The translations under genes and the position numbers were made by a program. From Chamaelirium japonicum (Eukaryota > Streptophyta > Magnoliopsida > Liliales > Melanthiaceae), in the NCBI GenBank assembly GCA_947650365.1, contig CANTAL010000204.1:1-64000 (forward strand): 64,000 nt of DNA, written 5' to 3'. Position 1 is the stretch's first letter, and each line of letters opens with the position of its first letter. The notes below the pieces were generated by a model. The model worked only from the letters and a program-made list of their open reading frames with translations. It was not told where the DNA came from and ran no database searches. Below, one piece after another: positions 36,663-50,634 of this stretch.

Positions 36663-37036
36663 TCTATTCTAATTCATTCATACGATCCATTCTAATTCAT
36701 TCGTACGATCCATTCTAATTCATTCGCACGCAGTTCTAATTCATTCGTAGGATCGAATGGATCGTGCGAATGAATTAGAATGGATCTTGCGAATGAATTA
36801 GAATCGATCGTACGAATGAAATAGAATGGATTGTACGAATGAATTAGAATGGATCGTATGAATGAATTAGAATAGATCCATTCTTACTCATTCGTACGAT
36901 CCATTCGTATCCATTCTCCATTCTATTTCATTCGTACGATCCATTCTAATTCATTCGCACGATCCATTCTAATTCATTCATACGATCCATTCTAATTCCT
37001 TCGTACGATCCATTTTAATTCATTCGTACGATCCAA
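36663..37036. repeat. Mosaic: forward, reverse, forward
   Basis: Forward 36663-36753, reverse 36754-36873, forward 36874-37029; a new junction CCAATGGATACC then returns to reverse. Module B copy 3 ends here. Confidence 0.86.
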
Positions 37037-37322
37037 TGGATACCTTCGTGCAAATGAATTAGAATGGATCGTACGAATGAGTAAGAATGGATCGTACGAA
37101 TGAAATAGATTGGATCGTATGAATGAATTAGAATGGATCGTGCGAATGAATTAGAATGGATCGTACGAAAGAATTAGAATAGATTGTGCGAATGAATTAG
37201 AATGGATCGTACGAATGAATTAGAATGGATCGTACGATTGAATTAGAATGGATCGTATGAATGAATAAGAATGGATCGTGCGAATGAATTAGAATGGATC
37301 GTACGAATGAAATAGAATGGAT
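37037..37322 (-). repeat. Reverse block
   Basis: Starts in the middle of an ATACCTTCGTGC unit and ends at a type E junction. Confidence 0.88.
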
Positions 37323-37990
37323 TCGCACGAATGTATCCATTCTAATTCATTCGTACGATCCATTCTAATTCATTCGTACAATCCATTCTAATTCATTCGC
37401 ACGATCCATTCTTATTCATTCGCACGAATGAATCCATTCTAATTCATTCGTATGATCCATTCTAATTCATTAGCATGAATGTATCCATTCTAATTCATTC
37501 TAATTCATTCGTACAATCCATTCTAATTCATTCGCACAATCCATTCTAATTCATTCGTACGATCCATTCTAATTCATTCGTACGATCCATTCTAATTTAT
37601 TCGCACGATCCATTCTAATTCATTCATACGATCCATTCTAATTCATTCATATGATCCATTCTAATTCATTCGCACGATCCATTCTAACTCATTCGTACGA
37701 TCCATTCTAATTCATTCGCACGATCCATTCTAATTCATTCGTACGATCCATTCTAAATCCTTCGTATGATCCATTCTAATTCATTCGTACGGTATGATTC
37801 ATTCTAATTCATCCGTACGATTCATTCTAATTCATTCGTAAGATCCATTCTAATTCATTCGTACGATCCATTCTAATTCATTCATACGATCCATTCTAAT
37901 TCATTCATACGATCCATTCTAATTCTTTTGCACGAATGTATCCATTCTAATTCATTCATACGATCCATTCTAATTCATTCGCACGATCCG
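37323..37990 (+). repeat. Forward block
   Basis: Contains a 14-bp truncation near 37495, a CTAAATCC unit near 37753 and the CGGTATG phrase near 37787. It ends at CGATCCGAATTAG. Confidence 0.9.
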
Positions 37991-39636
37991 AATTAGAATG
38001 GATCAGACGAAGGAATTAGAATGGATCATGCGAATAAATTGGAATGGATCGTATGAATGAATTAGAATAGATTGTGCGAATGGATTAGAATGGATCATAC
38101 GATTGAGTAAGAATGGATTGTACGAATGAAATAGAATAGATCGTACGAATGAATTAGAATGGATCGTGCGAATAAATTAGAATGGATCGTATGAATGAAT
38201 TAGAATGGATCGTGCGAATGAATTAGAATATAGATCGTACGAATGAATTAGAATGGATCGTATGATCGTACGAATGAAATAGAATAGATCGTACGAATGA
38301 GTAAGAATGGATCGTACGAATGAAATAGAATGGATCGTATGAATGAATTGAATGGATCGTACGAATGAGTAAGAATGGATCGTACAAATGAATTAGAATG
38401 GATTGTACGAATGAATTAGAATGGATACATTCGTGCGAATGAATTAGAATGGATCATATGAATGAAATAGAATGGATCGTTTGAGTGGATGCGAATGGAT
38501 CGTGCGAATGAATTAGAATGGATCGTATGAATGAATTAGATTGGATCATATGAATGAATTAGAATGGATTGTATGAATTAGAATGGATACCTTCGTGCAA
38601 ATGAAATAGAATGGATCGTACGAATGAATTAGAGTAGATTGTGCGAATGGATTAGAAAGGATCATACGATTGAGTAAGAATGGATTGTACGAATGAAATA
38701 GAATAGATCGTACGAATGAATTAGAATGGATCGTATGAATGAATTAGAATGGATCGTGCGAATGAACTAGAATGGATAGTATGAATGAATTAGAATGGAT
38801 ACCTTCGTGCAAATGAATTAGAATGGATCGTACGAATGAGTAAGAATAGATCGTACGAATGAAATAGAATGGATCGTACGAATGAATTAGAATGGATCGT
38901 GCGAATGAATTAGAATGGATCGTGCGAATGAATTAGAATGGATCGTACGAATGAATTAGAATGGATCGTATGAATGAATTAGATTGGATCGTATTAATGA
39001 ATTAGAATGGATCGTACGAATGAATTAGAATAGATCGTACGAATGAATTAGAATGGATACGAATGGATCGTACGAATGAGTAAGAATGGATCGTACGAAT
39101 GAAATAGGATGGATTGTACGAATGAATTAGAATGGATACATTCGTGCGAATGAATTAGGATGGATCGTATGAATGAATTAGAATGGATCGTACGAATGAA
39201 TTAGAATGGATACATTCTTGCGAATGAATTAGAATGGATCGTATGAATGAATTAGAATCGATCGTACGAATGAATTAGAATGGATCATGCGAATGAATTA
39301 GAATGGATCGTGCGAATGAATTAGAATGGATCGTATGAATGAATTAGAATGGATCGTATGAATGAAAAAGAATGGATCGTACGAATGAATTAGAATGGAT
39401 CGTGCGAATGAATTAGAATGGATCGTACGAATGAATTAGAATGGATCGTACGAAGGAATTAGAATGGATCGTATGAATGAATTAGAATGGATCGTGCGAA
39501 TGAATTAGAATGGATCGTACGAATGAATTAGAATGGATACATTCGTGCGAATGAATTAGAATGGATCGTACGAATGAATCAGAATGGATCGTACGAATGA
39601 ATTAGAATGGATCGTACGAATGAATTAGAAAGGATA
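37991..39636 (-). repeat. Reverse block, 1.6 kb
   Basis: Contains a doubled core GTATGATCGTACG near 38268 (a one-core duplication), TTTGAGTGGATGCG at 38480 and the GATACGAATGG truncation at 39056. It ends at AAAGGATACATTCGAATTC. Confidence 0.9.
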
Positions 39637-40760
39637 CATTCGAATTCATTCGTACGATCCATTCTAATTCATTCGTACGATCTATATTCTAATTCATTCG
39701 CACGATCCATTCTAATTCATTCATACGATCCATTCTAATTTATTCGCACGATCCATTCTAATTCATTCGTACGATCCATTCTAATTCATTCGCACAATCT
39801 ATTCTAATTCACTCAAACGATCCATTCTAATTCATTCATATGATCCATTCTAATTCATTCGCACGAATGTATCCATTCTAATTCATTCGTACGATCCATT
39901 CTAATTCATTTGTACGAATGTATCCACTCTAATTCATTCATACGATTCATTCTAATTCATTCGCACGAATGTATCCATTCTAATTCATTCGCACGATCCA
40001 TTCTAATTCATTCGTACGATCGATTCTAATTCATTCATACGATCCATTCTAATTCATTCGCACGAATGTATCCATTCTAATTCATTCGTACGATCCATTC
40101 TAATTCATTCGCACAATCTATTCTAATTCATTCATACGATCCATTCTATTTTATTCGCACGATCCATTCTAATTCATTCATACGATCCATTCTAATTCAT
40201 TCATATGATCCATTCTAATTCATTCGCACGATCCATTCTTACTCATTCGTATGATCCATTCTAATTCATTCGCACGATCCATTCTAATTCATTAATACGA
40301 TCCATTCTAATTCATTCGCACGATCCATTCTAATTCAGTCACACTCATACGATCCATTCTAATTTATTCGCACGACCCATTCTGATTCATTCATACGATC
40401 CATTCTAATTCATTCGTACGATCCATTCTAATTCATTCGTACGATCCATTCTAATTCATTCGTACGATTCATTCTTACTCATTCGTACGATCGATTCTAA
40501 TTCATTCATACGATCCATTCTAATTCATTCGTACGATCTAGTCTATTTCATTCGTACAATCCATTCTTACTCAATCGTATGATCCATTCTAATTCATTCG
40601 CATAATCCATTCTAATTCATTCGTACGATCCATTCTAATTTATTCGCACGATCCATTCTAATTCATTCATACGATGCATTCTAATTCATTCATATGATCC
40701 ATTCTAATTCATTCGCCCGATCCATTCTTACTCATTCGTACGATCCATTCTAATTCATTT
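39637..40760 (+). repeat. Forward block
   Basis: Enters module D at 39981. Contains ATCTATATTC near 39681, CACTCAAACG near 39808 and CACACTCATACG near 40338. It ends at CATTTAGAATGG. Confidence 0.9.
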
Positions 40761-41256
40761 AGAATGGATATATTCGTGCGAATGAATTAGAATAGATCGT
40801 ATGAATGAATTAGAATCGATCGTACGAATGAATTAGAATGGATTCATTCGTGCGAATGAATTAGAATGGATCGTACGAATGAATTAGAATGGATCGTACG
40901 AATGAATTAGAATGGATCGTGCGAATGAATTAGAATGGATCGTATTAATGAATTTGAATGGATCGTACGAATGAATTAGAATGGAACGTACGAATGAATT
41001 AGAATGGATCGTAGAATGGATCGTATGAATGAATTAGATTGGATCGTACGAATGAGTAAGAATGGATCATACGAATGAATTAGAATGGATCGTACGAATG
41101 AATTAGAATGGATACATTTCGTACGATCCATTCTAATTCATTCGTACGATCTATTCTAATTCATTCATGCAATCCATTCTAATTCATTCGTACGAAGGAA
41201 TTAGAAAGGATCGTATGAATGAATTAGAATGGATCGTACGAATGAAATAGAATGGA
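40761..41256. repeat. Module D flip cluster, copy 1
   Basis: Reverse 40761-41115, forward 41116-41193, reverse 41194-41256. The switch ACATTTCGTACG is rare elsewhere; CATGCAATCC near 41168 is another marker. Confidence 0.9.
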
Positions 41257-42081
41257 TCCATTCTTACACATTCGTACGATTCATTCTAATTCAATCCATT
41301 CTAATTCATTCGCATGATCCATTCTAATTCATTCGTATGATCGATTCTAATTCATTCATACGATCCATTCTAATTCATTCGCACGAATATATTTATTCTA
41401 ATTCATTCGTACGATCCATTCTAATTCATTCGCACAATCTATTCTAATTCATTCATACGATCCATTCTAATTTATTCGCACGATCCATTCTAATTCATTC
41501 ATACGATCCATTCTAATTCATTCATATGATCCATTCTAATTCATTCGCACGATCCATTCTTACTCATTCGTATGATCCATTCTAATTCATTCGCACGATC
41601 CATTCTAATTCATTAATACGATCCATTCTAATTCATTCGCACGATCCATTCTAATTCATTCACACTCATACGATCCATTCTAATTTATTTGCACGATCCA
41701 TTCTAATTCATTCGTACGATCCATTCTAATTCATTCGTACGATCCATTCTAATTCATTCGTACGATCCATTCTAATTCATTCGTACGATTCATTCTTACT
41801 CATTCGTACGATCGATTCTAATTCATTCATACGATCCATTCTAATTCATTCGTACGATCTAGTCTATTTCATTCGTACAATCCATTCTTACTCAATCGTA
41901 TGATCCATTCTAATTCATTCGCATAATCCATTCTAATTCATTCGTACGATCCATTCTAATTTATTCGCACGATCCATTCTAATTCATTCATACGATCCAT
42001 TCTAATTCATTCATATGATCCATTCTAATTCATTCGCACGATCCATTCTTACTCATTCGTACGATCCATTCTAATTCATTT
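41257..42081 (+). repeat. Forward block, module D
   Basis: Starts at GGATCCATTCTTACACATTCG, where a body-to-body join makes GGATCC. Otherwise it is the partner of 39981-40760. Confidence 0.9.
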
Positions 42082-42577
42082 AGAATGGATACATTCGTGC
42101 GAATGAATTAGAATGGATCGTATGAATGAATTAGAATCGATCGTACGAATGAATTAGAATGGATTCATTCGTGCGAATGAATTAGAATGGATCGTACGAA
42201 TGAATTAGAATGGATCGTACGAATGAATTAGAAGGGATCGTGCAAATGAATTAGAATGGATCGTATTAATGAATTTGAATGGATCGTACGAATGAATTAG
42301 AATGGAACGTATGAATGAATTAGAATGGATCGTAGAATGGATCGTATGAATGAATTAGATTGGATCGTACGAATGAGTAAGTATGGATCATACGAATGAA
42401 TTAGAATGGATCGTACGAATGAATTAGAATGGATACATTTCGTACGATCCATTCTAATTCATTCGTACGATCTATTCTAATTCATTCATGCAATCCATTC
42501 TAATTCATTCGTACGAAGGAATTAGAAAGGATCGTATGAATGAATTAGAATGGATCGTACGAATGAAATAGAATGGA
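42082..42577. repeat. Module D flip cluster, copy 2
   Basis: Reverse 42082-42436, forward 42437-42514, reverse 42515-42577. It differs from copy 1 at single bases such as GAAGGG near 42231 and GTATGG near 42381. Confidence 0.9.
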
Positions 42578-43565
42578 TCCATTCTTACACATTCGTACGA
42601 TTCATTCTAATTCAATCCATTCTAATTCATTCGCATGATCCATTCTAATTCATTCGTATGATCGATTCTAATTCATTCATACGATCCATTCTAATTCATT
42701 CGCACGAATGTATCCATTCTAATTCATTCGTACGATCCATTCTAATTCATTCGCACAATCTATTCTAATTCATTCATATGATCCATTCTATTTATTCGCA
42801 CGATCCATTCTAATTCATTCATACGATCCATTCTAATTCATTCATATGATCCATTCTAATTCATTCGCACGATCCATTCTTACTCATTCGTATGATCCAT
42901 TCTAATTCATTCGCACGAATGAATCCATTCTAATTCATTCGTACGATCCATTCTAATTCATTCGTACGATCCATTCTAATTCATTCGTACGATCCATTCT
43001 AATTCCTTCGTATGATCCATTCTAATTCATTCGGACGAATGTATCCATTCTAATTCATTCGTACGATCCATTCTAATTCATTCGTACGATCCATTCTATT
43101 TCATTCGTACGATCCATTCTAATTCCTTCGTATGATCCATTGTAATTCATTCGCACGAATGTATCCATTCTAATTCATTCGTACGATCCATTCTAATTCA
43201 TTCGCACTATCCATTCTAATTCATTCATACGATCCATTCTAATTCCTTCGTACGATCCATTCTAATTCATTCGTACGATCCATTCTAATTCATTCGCATG
43301 ATCCATTCTAATTCATTCGTACGATCCATTCTATTTCATTCATACGATCCATTCTAATTCATTCATACGATCCATTCTAATTCATTCGCACGATCCATTC
43401 TAATTCATTCGCATGATCCATTCTAATTCATTCGTACGATCGATTCTAATTCATTCATACGATCCATTCTAATTCATTCGTACAATCCATTCTATTTCAT
43501 TCGTACGATCCATTCTTACTCATTCGTACGATCCATTCGTATCCATTCTAATTCATTCGTACGAT
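42578..43565 (+). repeat. Forward block
   Basis: Module D stops near 42917. Then follow two similar runs of about 115 bp (CTTCGTATG units near 43005 and 43125). It ends in CGTACGATCGTATGAATG. Confidence 0.88.
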
Positions 43566-43896
43566 CGTATGAATGAATAAGAATGGATCGATTCTAATTC
43601 GTGCGAATGAATTAGAATGGATCGTACGAAATCATATGAATGAATTAGAATGGATCGTTTGAGTGAATGCGAATGGATCGTGCGAATGAATTAGAATGGA
43701 TTGAACGAATGAATTAGAATGGATCGTACGAATGAATTAGAATGGATACATTCGTGCGAATCCATTCTAATTCATTACTCATTCGTACGATCATATGAAT
43801 CAATTAGAATGGATCGTTTGAGTGAATGCGAATGGATCGTGCGAATGAATTAGAATGGATTGTACGAATGAATTAGAATGGATACATTCGTGCGAA
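43566..43896. repeat. Mosaic with repeated TTTGAGTG segment
   Basis: Reverse 43566-43590, forward 43591-43600, reverse 43601-43757, forward 43758-43791, reverse 43792-43896. A segment from ATCATATGAAT to the type B junction is repeated in near-tandem (43630-43763 and 43790-43899). Confidence 0.82.
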
Positions 43897-44229
43897 TCCA
43901 TTCTATTTCATTCGTACGATCCATTCTAATTCATTCGCACGATCCATTCTAATTCATTCATACGATCCATTCTTTCGTACGATTCGTTCTAATTCATTCA
44001 CAAGATCCATTCTAATACATTCGCAAGATCCATTCTAATTCCTTCGTACGATCCATTCTAATTCATTCGTACGATCCATTCTAATTCATTCGCACGATCC
44101 ATTCTAATTCATTCATACAATCCATTCTAATTCCTTTGCACGAATGTATCCATTCTAATTCATTCGTACGATCCATTCTAATTCATTAGCATGATCCATT
44201 CTATTTCATTCGTACGATCCATTCTAATT

Positions 44230-45150
44230 CCTTCGTATGATCCATTCTAATTCATTCGTACGGTATGATTCATTCTAATTCATTCGTACGATTCATTCTA
44301 ATTGCATCCATTCTAATTCATTCGTACGATCCATTCTAATTCATTCGTACGATTCATTCTAATTCATTCGTACGATCCATTCTTACTCATTCGTACGATC
44401 CATTCTAATTCATTCGCACGAATGAATCCATTCTAATTCATTCGTATGATCCATTCTAATTCATTCGCATGAATGTATCCATTCTAATTCATTCGTACGA
44501 TCCATTCTATCTCATTCGTACAATCCAGTCTATTTCATTCGTACGATCCATTCTAATTCATTACTACGATCCATTCTAATTCATTCATACGATCCATTCT
44601 AATTCATTCGTACGATCCATTCTAATTCATTCGCACGATCCATTCTAATTCATTCATACGATCCATTCTAATTCATTCGTACGATCTATTCTATTTCATT
44701 CGTACAATCCATTCTTACTCAATCGTATGATCCATTCTAATCCATTCGCACAATCTATTCTAATTCATTCGTACGATCCATTCTAATTCATTCATACGAT
44801 CCATTCTAATTTATTCGCACGATCCATTCTAATTCATTCATACGATCCATTCTAATTCATTCATATGATCCATTCTAATTCCTTCGTACGATCCATTCTA
44901 TTTCATTCGTACGATCCATTCTAATTCATTCATACGATCCATTCGTATCCATTCTAATTTATTCGTACGATCCATTCTAATTCATTCGTACGATCCATTC
45001 TAATTCCTTCGTACGATCCATTCTAATTCATTCGTACGATCCATTCTAATTCATTCGCACGATCCATTCTAATTCATTCGCACGATCCATTCTAATTCAT
45101 TCGTACGATCCATTCTAATTCATTCATACGATCCATTCTAATTTATTCGC
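44230..45150 (+). repeat. Module A, partial third copy
   Basis: This matches 7510-8350 and 23710-24600. Landmarks are the CGGTATG unit (7541, 23740, 44261), the ATTCATTACT unit (7851, 24073, 44556) and the CATTCGTATCC truncation (8239, 24484, 44944). Only the forward part of the module is present. Its end is followed by a 332-bp tandem duplication. Confidence 0.85.
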
Positions 45151-45475
45151 ACGATCCATTCTAATTCATTCATACGATCCATTCTAATTCATTCATATGA
45201 TCCATTCTAATTCCTTCGTACGATCCATTCTATTTCATTCGTACGATCCATTCTAATTCATTCATACAATCCATTCGTATCCATTCTAATTCATTCGTAC
45301 GATCCATTCTAATTCATTCGTACGATCAATTCTAATTCCTTCGTACGATCTATTCTATTTCATTCGTACAATCCATTCTTATTCAATCATATGATCCATT
45401 CTAATCCATTCGCACAATCTATTCTAATTCATTCGTACGATCCATTCTAATTCATTCGTACAATCCATTCTAATT
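44810..45475 (+). repeat. 332-bp tandem duplication
   Basis: TCATATGATC at 44861 recurs at 45193, and the truncated CGTATCC unit at 44944 recurs at 45276; both pairs are 332 bp apart. It directly follows the module A fragment. Confidence 0.85.
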
Positions 45476-45644
45476 CATTCGCACGATCCATTCGCATTCA
45501 CTCAAACGATCCATTCTAATTCATTCATATGATCCATTCTAATTCATTCGCACGAATGTATCCATTCTAATTCATTCGTACGATCCATTCTAATTCATTC
45601 GTACGATCCATTCTTACACATTCGTACGATCCATTCTAATTCAT

Positions 45645-46070
45645 CATGCGAATAAATTAGAATGGATCGTATGAATGAATTAGAATAGATCGTACGAATG
45701 AATTAGAATGGATTGTACGAATCAATTAGAATGGATACATTCGTGCGAATGAATTAGAATGGATCGTATGAATGAATTAGATTGGATCGTATGCATGAAT
45801 TAGAATGGATCGTGCGAATGAATTAGAATGGATCGTACGAATGAATTCGAATGGATCGAACGGATGAATTAGAATGGATACATTCGTGCAAAAGAATTAG
45901 AATGGATTGTATGAATGAATTAGAATGGATCGTGCGAATGAATTAGAATGGATCGTACGAATGAATTAGAATGGATACATTCGTGCGAATGAATTAGAAT
46001 GGATCGTATGAATGAATTAGAATGGATCGTACGTATGAATTAGAATGGATCGTACGAATGAATTCGAATG
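45645..46070 (-). repeat. Reverse block
   Basis: Contains GTATGCATG near 45791, GCAAAAGAATTAG near 45889 and a CGTACGTATG core near 46029. It ends at GAATTCGAATGTATCC. Confidence 0.88.
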
Positions 46071-46686
46071 TATCCATTCTTATTCATTCATACGATCCAT
46101 TCTATCTCATTCGTACAATCCATTCTAATTCATTCGTACGATCCATTTTAATTCATTCGCACGATCCATTCTATCTCATTCGTACAATCCATTCTAATTC
46201 ATTCGTACGATCCATTCTAATTCATTCGTACGATCCATTCTAATTCATTCGTACGATTTATTCTAATTCAATCCATTCTAATTCATTCGTACGATCCATT
46301 CTTACTCATTCGTACGATCCATTCTAATTCATTCGCACGAATGAATCCATTCTAATTCATTCGTATGATCCATTCTAATTCATTCGCATGAATGTATCCA
46401 TTCTAATTCATTCGTACGATCCATTCTATCTCATTCGTACAATCCATTCTATTTCATTCGTACGATCCATTCTAATTCATTCACACGATCCATTCTACTC
46501 ATTCGTACGATCCATTCTAATTCATTCGCACGAATGAATCCATTCTAATTCATTCGTATGATCCATTCTAATTCATTCGTACAATCCATTCTATTTCATT
46601 CGTACGATCCATTCTTACTCATTCGTACGATCCATTCGTATCCATTCTAATTCATTCGTACGATCCATTCTAATTCATTCGCACGA
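46071..46686 (+). repeat. Forward block
   Basis: Contains repeated CTATCTC units near 46103, 46171 and 46425 and a CAATCC truncation near 46268. It ends at GCACGAATGAGTAAG. Confidence 0.9.
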
Positions 46687-47590
46687 ATGAGTAAGAATGG
46701 ATCGTACGAATGAAATAGAATGGATTGAATTAGAATGAATCGTACGAATGAATTAGAATGAATCATACCGTACGAATGAATTAGAATGGATCATACGAAG
46801 GAATTAGAATGGATCGTACGAATGAATTAGAATGGATCATACGAACGAATTAGAATGGATCGTACGAAGGAATTAGAATGGATCGTACGAAGGAATTAGA
46901 ATGGATAGTACGATTGAGTAAGAATGGAGTGTACGAATGAAATAGAATAGATCGTACGAATGAATTAGTATGGATCGTATGAATGAATTAGAATGGATCG
47001 TGCGAATGAATTAGAATGGATCGTACGAATGAATTAGAATAGATTGTGCGAATGAATTAGAATGGATCGTACGAATGAATTAGAATGGATCGTACGAATG
47101 AATTAGAATGGATCGTATGAATGAATTAGAATGGATCGTGCGAATGAAATAGAATGGATTATACGAATGAATTAGAATGGATCGTGCAAATGAATTAGAA
47201 TGGATCGTACGAATGAATTAGAATAGATCGTACGAATGAATTAGAATGGATAATGCTAATGATTTAGAATTGATCGTACGAATGAATTAGAATAGATTAT
47301 ACGAATGAATTAGAATGGATCGTACGAATGAATTGGAATGGATACATTCGTGCGAATGAATTAGAATGGATCGTATGAATGAATTTGAGTGGATACATTC
47401 GTACAAATGAATTAGGATGGATCGTATGAATGAATTAGAGTGTATACATTCGTATGAATGAATTAGAATAGATTGTGCGAATGAATTAGAATGGATCGTA
47501 CGAATGAATTAGAATGGATCGTACGAATGAATTAGAATGGATCGTGCGAATGAATTAGAATGGATCGTACGAATGAAATAGAATGGATTC
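46687..47590 (-). repeat. Reverse block
   Basis: Contains the CATACCG phrase near 46763, GAAGGAATTAG units near 46795-46885 and several 28-bp units after 47340. It ends at a type E junction. Confidence 0.9.
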
Positions 47591-48384
47591 GCACGAATGT
47601 ATCCATTCTAATTCATTCGTACGATCCATTCTAATTCATTCGCACGATCCATTCTAAGTCATTCGCACGAATGTATCCATTCTAATTCATTCGTATGATC
47701 CATTCTAATTCATTCATACGAATGAATTAGAATGGATACATTCGTGCGAATGAATTAAAATGGATCGTGCGAATGAATTAGAATGGATCGTACGATTGAA
47801 TTAGAATGGATACATTCGTGCGAATCCATTCTATTTCATTCATACGATCCATTCTAATTCATTCGCACGATCCATTCTAATTCATTCATACGATCCATTC
47901 TATTTTATTCGTATGATCCATTCTAATTCATTCGTACGGTATGATTCATTCTAATTCATTCGTACGATTCATTCTAATTCAATCCATTCTAATTCATTCA
48001 TACGATCCATTCTAATTCATTCGTACGATCCATTCTAATTCCTTCGTACGATCCATTCTAATTCATTCGTACGATCCATTCTAATTCATTCGCACGATCC
48101 ATTGAATTAGAATGGATACATTCGTGCGAATCCATTCTATTTTATTCGTACGATCCATTCTAATTCATTCGCACGATCCATTCTAATTCATTCATACGAT
48201 CCATTCTATTTCATTCGTACGATCCATTCTAATTCATTCGTACGATCCATTCTAATTCATTCTAATTCATTCGTACGATCCATTCTAATTCATTCGTACG
48301 ATCCATTCTAATTCCTTCGTACGATCCATTCTAATTCATTCGAACGATCCATTCTAAGTCATTCGTACGATCCATTCTAATTCA
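47189..48384. repeat. Module E, copy 1
   Basis: This pairs with 52581-53743. The TCGCACGAATG junction (47589/52981) and the CTAAGTC unit (47651/53043) are 5,392 bp apart; a second CTAAGTC unit (48351/53710) is 5,359 bp apart after a small indel. Both copies include the same four short polarity segments. Outer limits are approximate. Confidence 0.82.
47591..48128. repeat. Mosaic of four blocks (module E)
   Basis: Forward 47591-47715, reverse 47716-47817, forward 47818-48103, reverse islet 48104-48128. Two type B junctions lie in it. Confidence 0.87.
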
Positions 48385-50634
48385 TTCGTATGATTGATTC
48401 TAATTCATTCACACAATCCATTCTAATTCATTAATACGATCCAATCTAATTCATTCATACGATCCATTCTAATTCATTCGTACGATCCATTCTAATTCAT
48501 TCGCACGATCCATTCTAATTCATTCGAACGATCCATTCTATTTCATTCGTACGATTCATTCTTACTCATTCGTACGATCCATTCTAATTCCTTCGTATGA
48601 TCCATTCTAATTCATTCGTACGGTATGATTCATTCTAATTCATTCGTACGATTCATTCTAATTCAATCCATTCTAATTCATTCGTACGATCCATTCTAAT
48701 TCATTCGTACTATCCATTCTAATTCATTCGTACGATTCATTCTAATTCAATCCATTCTAATTCATTCGTACGATCCATTCTTACTCATTCGTACGATCCA
48801 TTCTAATTCATTCGCACGAATGAATCCATTCTAATTCATTCGTATAATCCATTCTAATTCATTCGCATGAATGTATCCATTCTAATTCATTCGTACGATC
48901 CATTCTATCTCATTCGTACAATCCATTCTATTTCATTCGTACAATCCATTCTAATTCATTCGCACGATCCATTCTAATTCATTCGCATGATCCATTCTAA
49001 TTCATTCGTACGATCGATTCTAATTCATTCATACGATCCATTCTAATTCATTCGCACGAATGTATCCATTCTAATTCATTCGTACGATCCATTCTAATTC
49101 ATTCGCACAATCCATTCTAATTCATTAATACGATCCAATCTAATTCATTCATACGATCTATTCTAATTCATTCGCACGAATATATCCTTTCTAATTCATT
49201 CGTACGATCCATTCTAATTAATTCGCACAATCTATTCTAATTCATTCGAACGATCCATTCTAATTCATTCGTGCGAATCCATTCTATTTCATTCGTATGA
49301 TCCATTCTAATTCATTCGCACGATCCATTCTAATTCATTCATACGATCCATTCTATTTCATTCGTCCGATCCATTCTAATTCATTCGTACAATCCATTCT
49401 AATTCAATCCATTCTAATTCATTCGTACGATCCATTCTTACTCATTCGTACGATCATTCTAATTCATTCGTATGTATCCATTCTAATTCATTCATACGAT
49501 CCATTCTAATTCTACGATCCATTCTTACTCATTCGTATTATCCATTTTAATTCATTCACACGAATGTATCAACTCTAATTCAATCGTATGATCCATTCTA
49601 ATTCATTCGCACGAATGTATCCATTCTAATTCATTCGTACGATCATACGAATGAATTCGTACGATCCATTCTAATTCATTCGTATGATCCATTCTAATTC
49701 ATTCGCACGATCCATTCTAATTCATTAATACGATCAAATCTAATTCATTCATACGATCTGTTCTAATTCATTCGCACGAATATATCCTTTCTAATTCATT
49801 CGTACGATCCAAATTCATTTATCCGTACGATCTATTCTATTTCATTCATACGATCCATTCTTGTCGTACGATCCATTCTAATTCAATCCATTCTAATTCA
49901 TTCGTACGATCCATTCTAATTCATTCGTACGATCCATTCTAATTCATTCGTACGATTCATTCTAATTCAATCCAGTCTAATTCATTCGTACGATCCATTC
50001 TATTTCATTCGTACGATCCATTCTTACTCATTCGTACGATCCATTCGTATCCATTCTAATTCATTCGTACGATCTATTCTAATTCATTCGTACGATCCAT
50101 TCTAATTCCTTCGTACGATCCATTCTAATTCATTCGTACGATCCATTCTAATTCATTCGCACGATCCATTCTAATTCATTCGTACGATCCATTCTATTTC
50201 ATTCATACGATCCATTCTAATTCATTCATACGATCTATTCTAATTCTTTCGCACGAATGTATCCATTCTAATTCATTCGTACGATCCATTCTAATTCATT
50301 CGCACGATCCATTCTAGTTCATTCATACAATCCATTCTAATTCTTTTGCACGAATGTATCCATTCTAATTTATTCGTTCGATCCATTCTAATTCATTCGT
50401 ACGATCCATTCTAATTCATTCGCACGATCCATTCTAATTCATGCATACGATCCATTCTAATTCGTTTGTACGATCCTTTCTAATTCCTTCGTACGATCCA
50501 TTCTATTTCATTCGTATGACCCATTCTAATTCATAAGTACGATCCATTCTAATTCCTTCGTACGATCCATTCTAATTCCTTCGTACGATCCATTCTAATT
50601 CATTCGTACGATCCATTCTAATTCCTTCGTACGA
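48129..50634 (+). repeat. Forward block, 2.5 kb, longest forward run
   Basis: Two small disturbances interrupt it: CATTCGTGCGAATCC near 49267 and a GATCATACGAATGAATTCGTACG double core near 49640-49665. It also has a 14-bp truncation near 48255, the CGGTATG phrase near 48620 and the ATTTATCC truncation at 49811. Confidence 0.9.

Larger units (their letters stand above)
34313..37029. repeat. Module B, copy 3
   Basis: This starts at the CATGCATACG unit (15028 in copy 1, 25950 in copy 2) and ends near 37029. From 36356 to 36916 it is spaced exactly 19,245 bp from copy 1; earlier landmarks are 19,268-19,286 bp apart, reflecting small indels. All polarity flips of copy 1 in this interval are conserved. 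Confidence 0.88.
39981..42917. repeat. Module D, 1,321-bp tandem repeat, about 2.2 copies
   Basis: Copies are at 39981-41301, 41302-42622 and 42623 to about 42917 (partial). Spacing is exactly 1,321 bp at 40761/42082 and 41111/42432, and 1,320 after a one-base deletion near 42790 (CTATTTATTC). Each full copy has the same five polarity segments. Copies 2 and 3 share an upstream CATTCTTACACATTCG unit that copy 1 lacks. Copy 3 leaves the pattern where CGCACGATCC is replaced by CGCACGAATGAATCC. Confidence 0.93.
43897..45644 (+). repeat. Forward block, 1.7 kb
   Basis: Contains a CCATTCTTTCG truncation near 43970, the module A fragment and the 332-bp duplication. It ends at TCATCATGCGAATAAATTAG. 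Confidence 0.9.

Noticed and set aside
38262..38285. Recombination attachment site at GTATGATCGTACG
   Set aside because: The double core is explained by deletion of one unit body; a similar double core near 49640-49665 has different flanks.
46022..46243. 73-codon open frame, + strand
   Set aside because: Starts in reverse units and crosses a polarity junction; a chance frame.
49297..49509. 70-codon open frame, + strand
   Set aside because: Satellite repeat peptide only, ending at the shortened unit near 49510.
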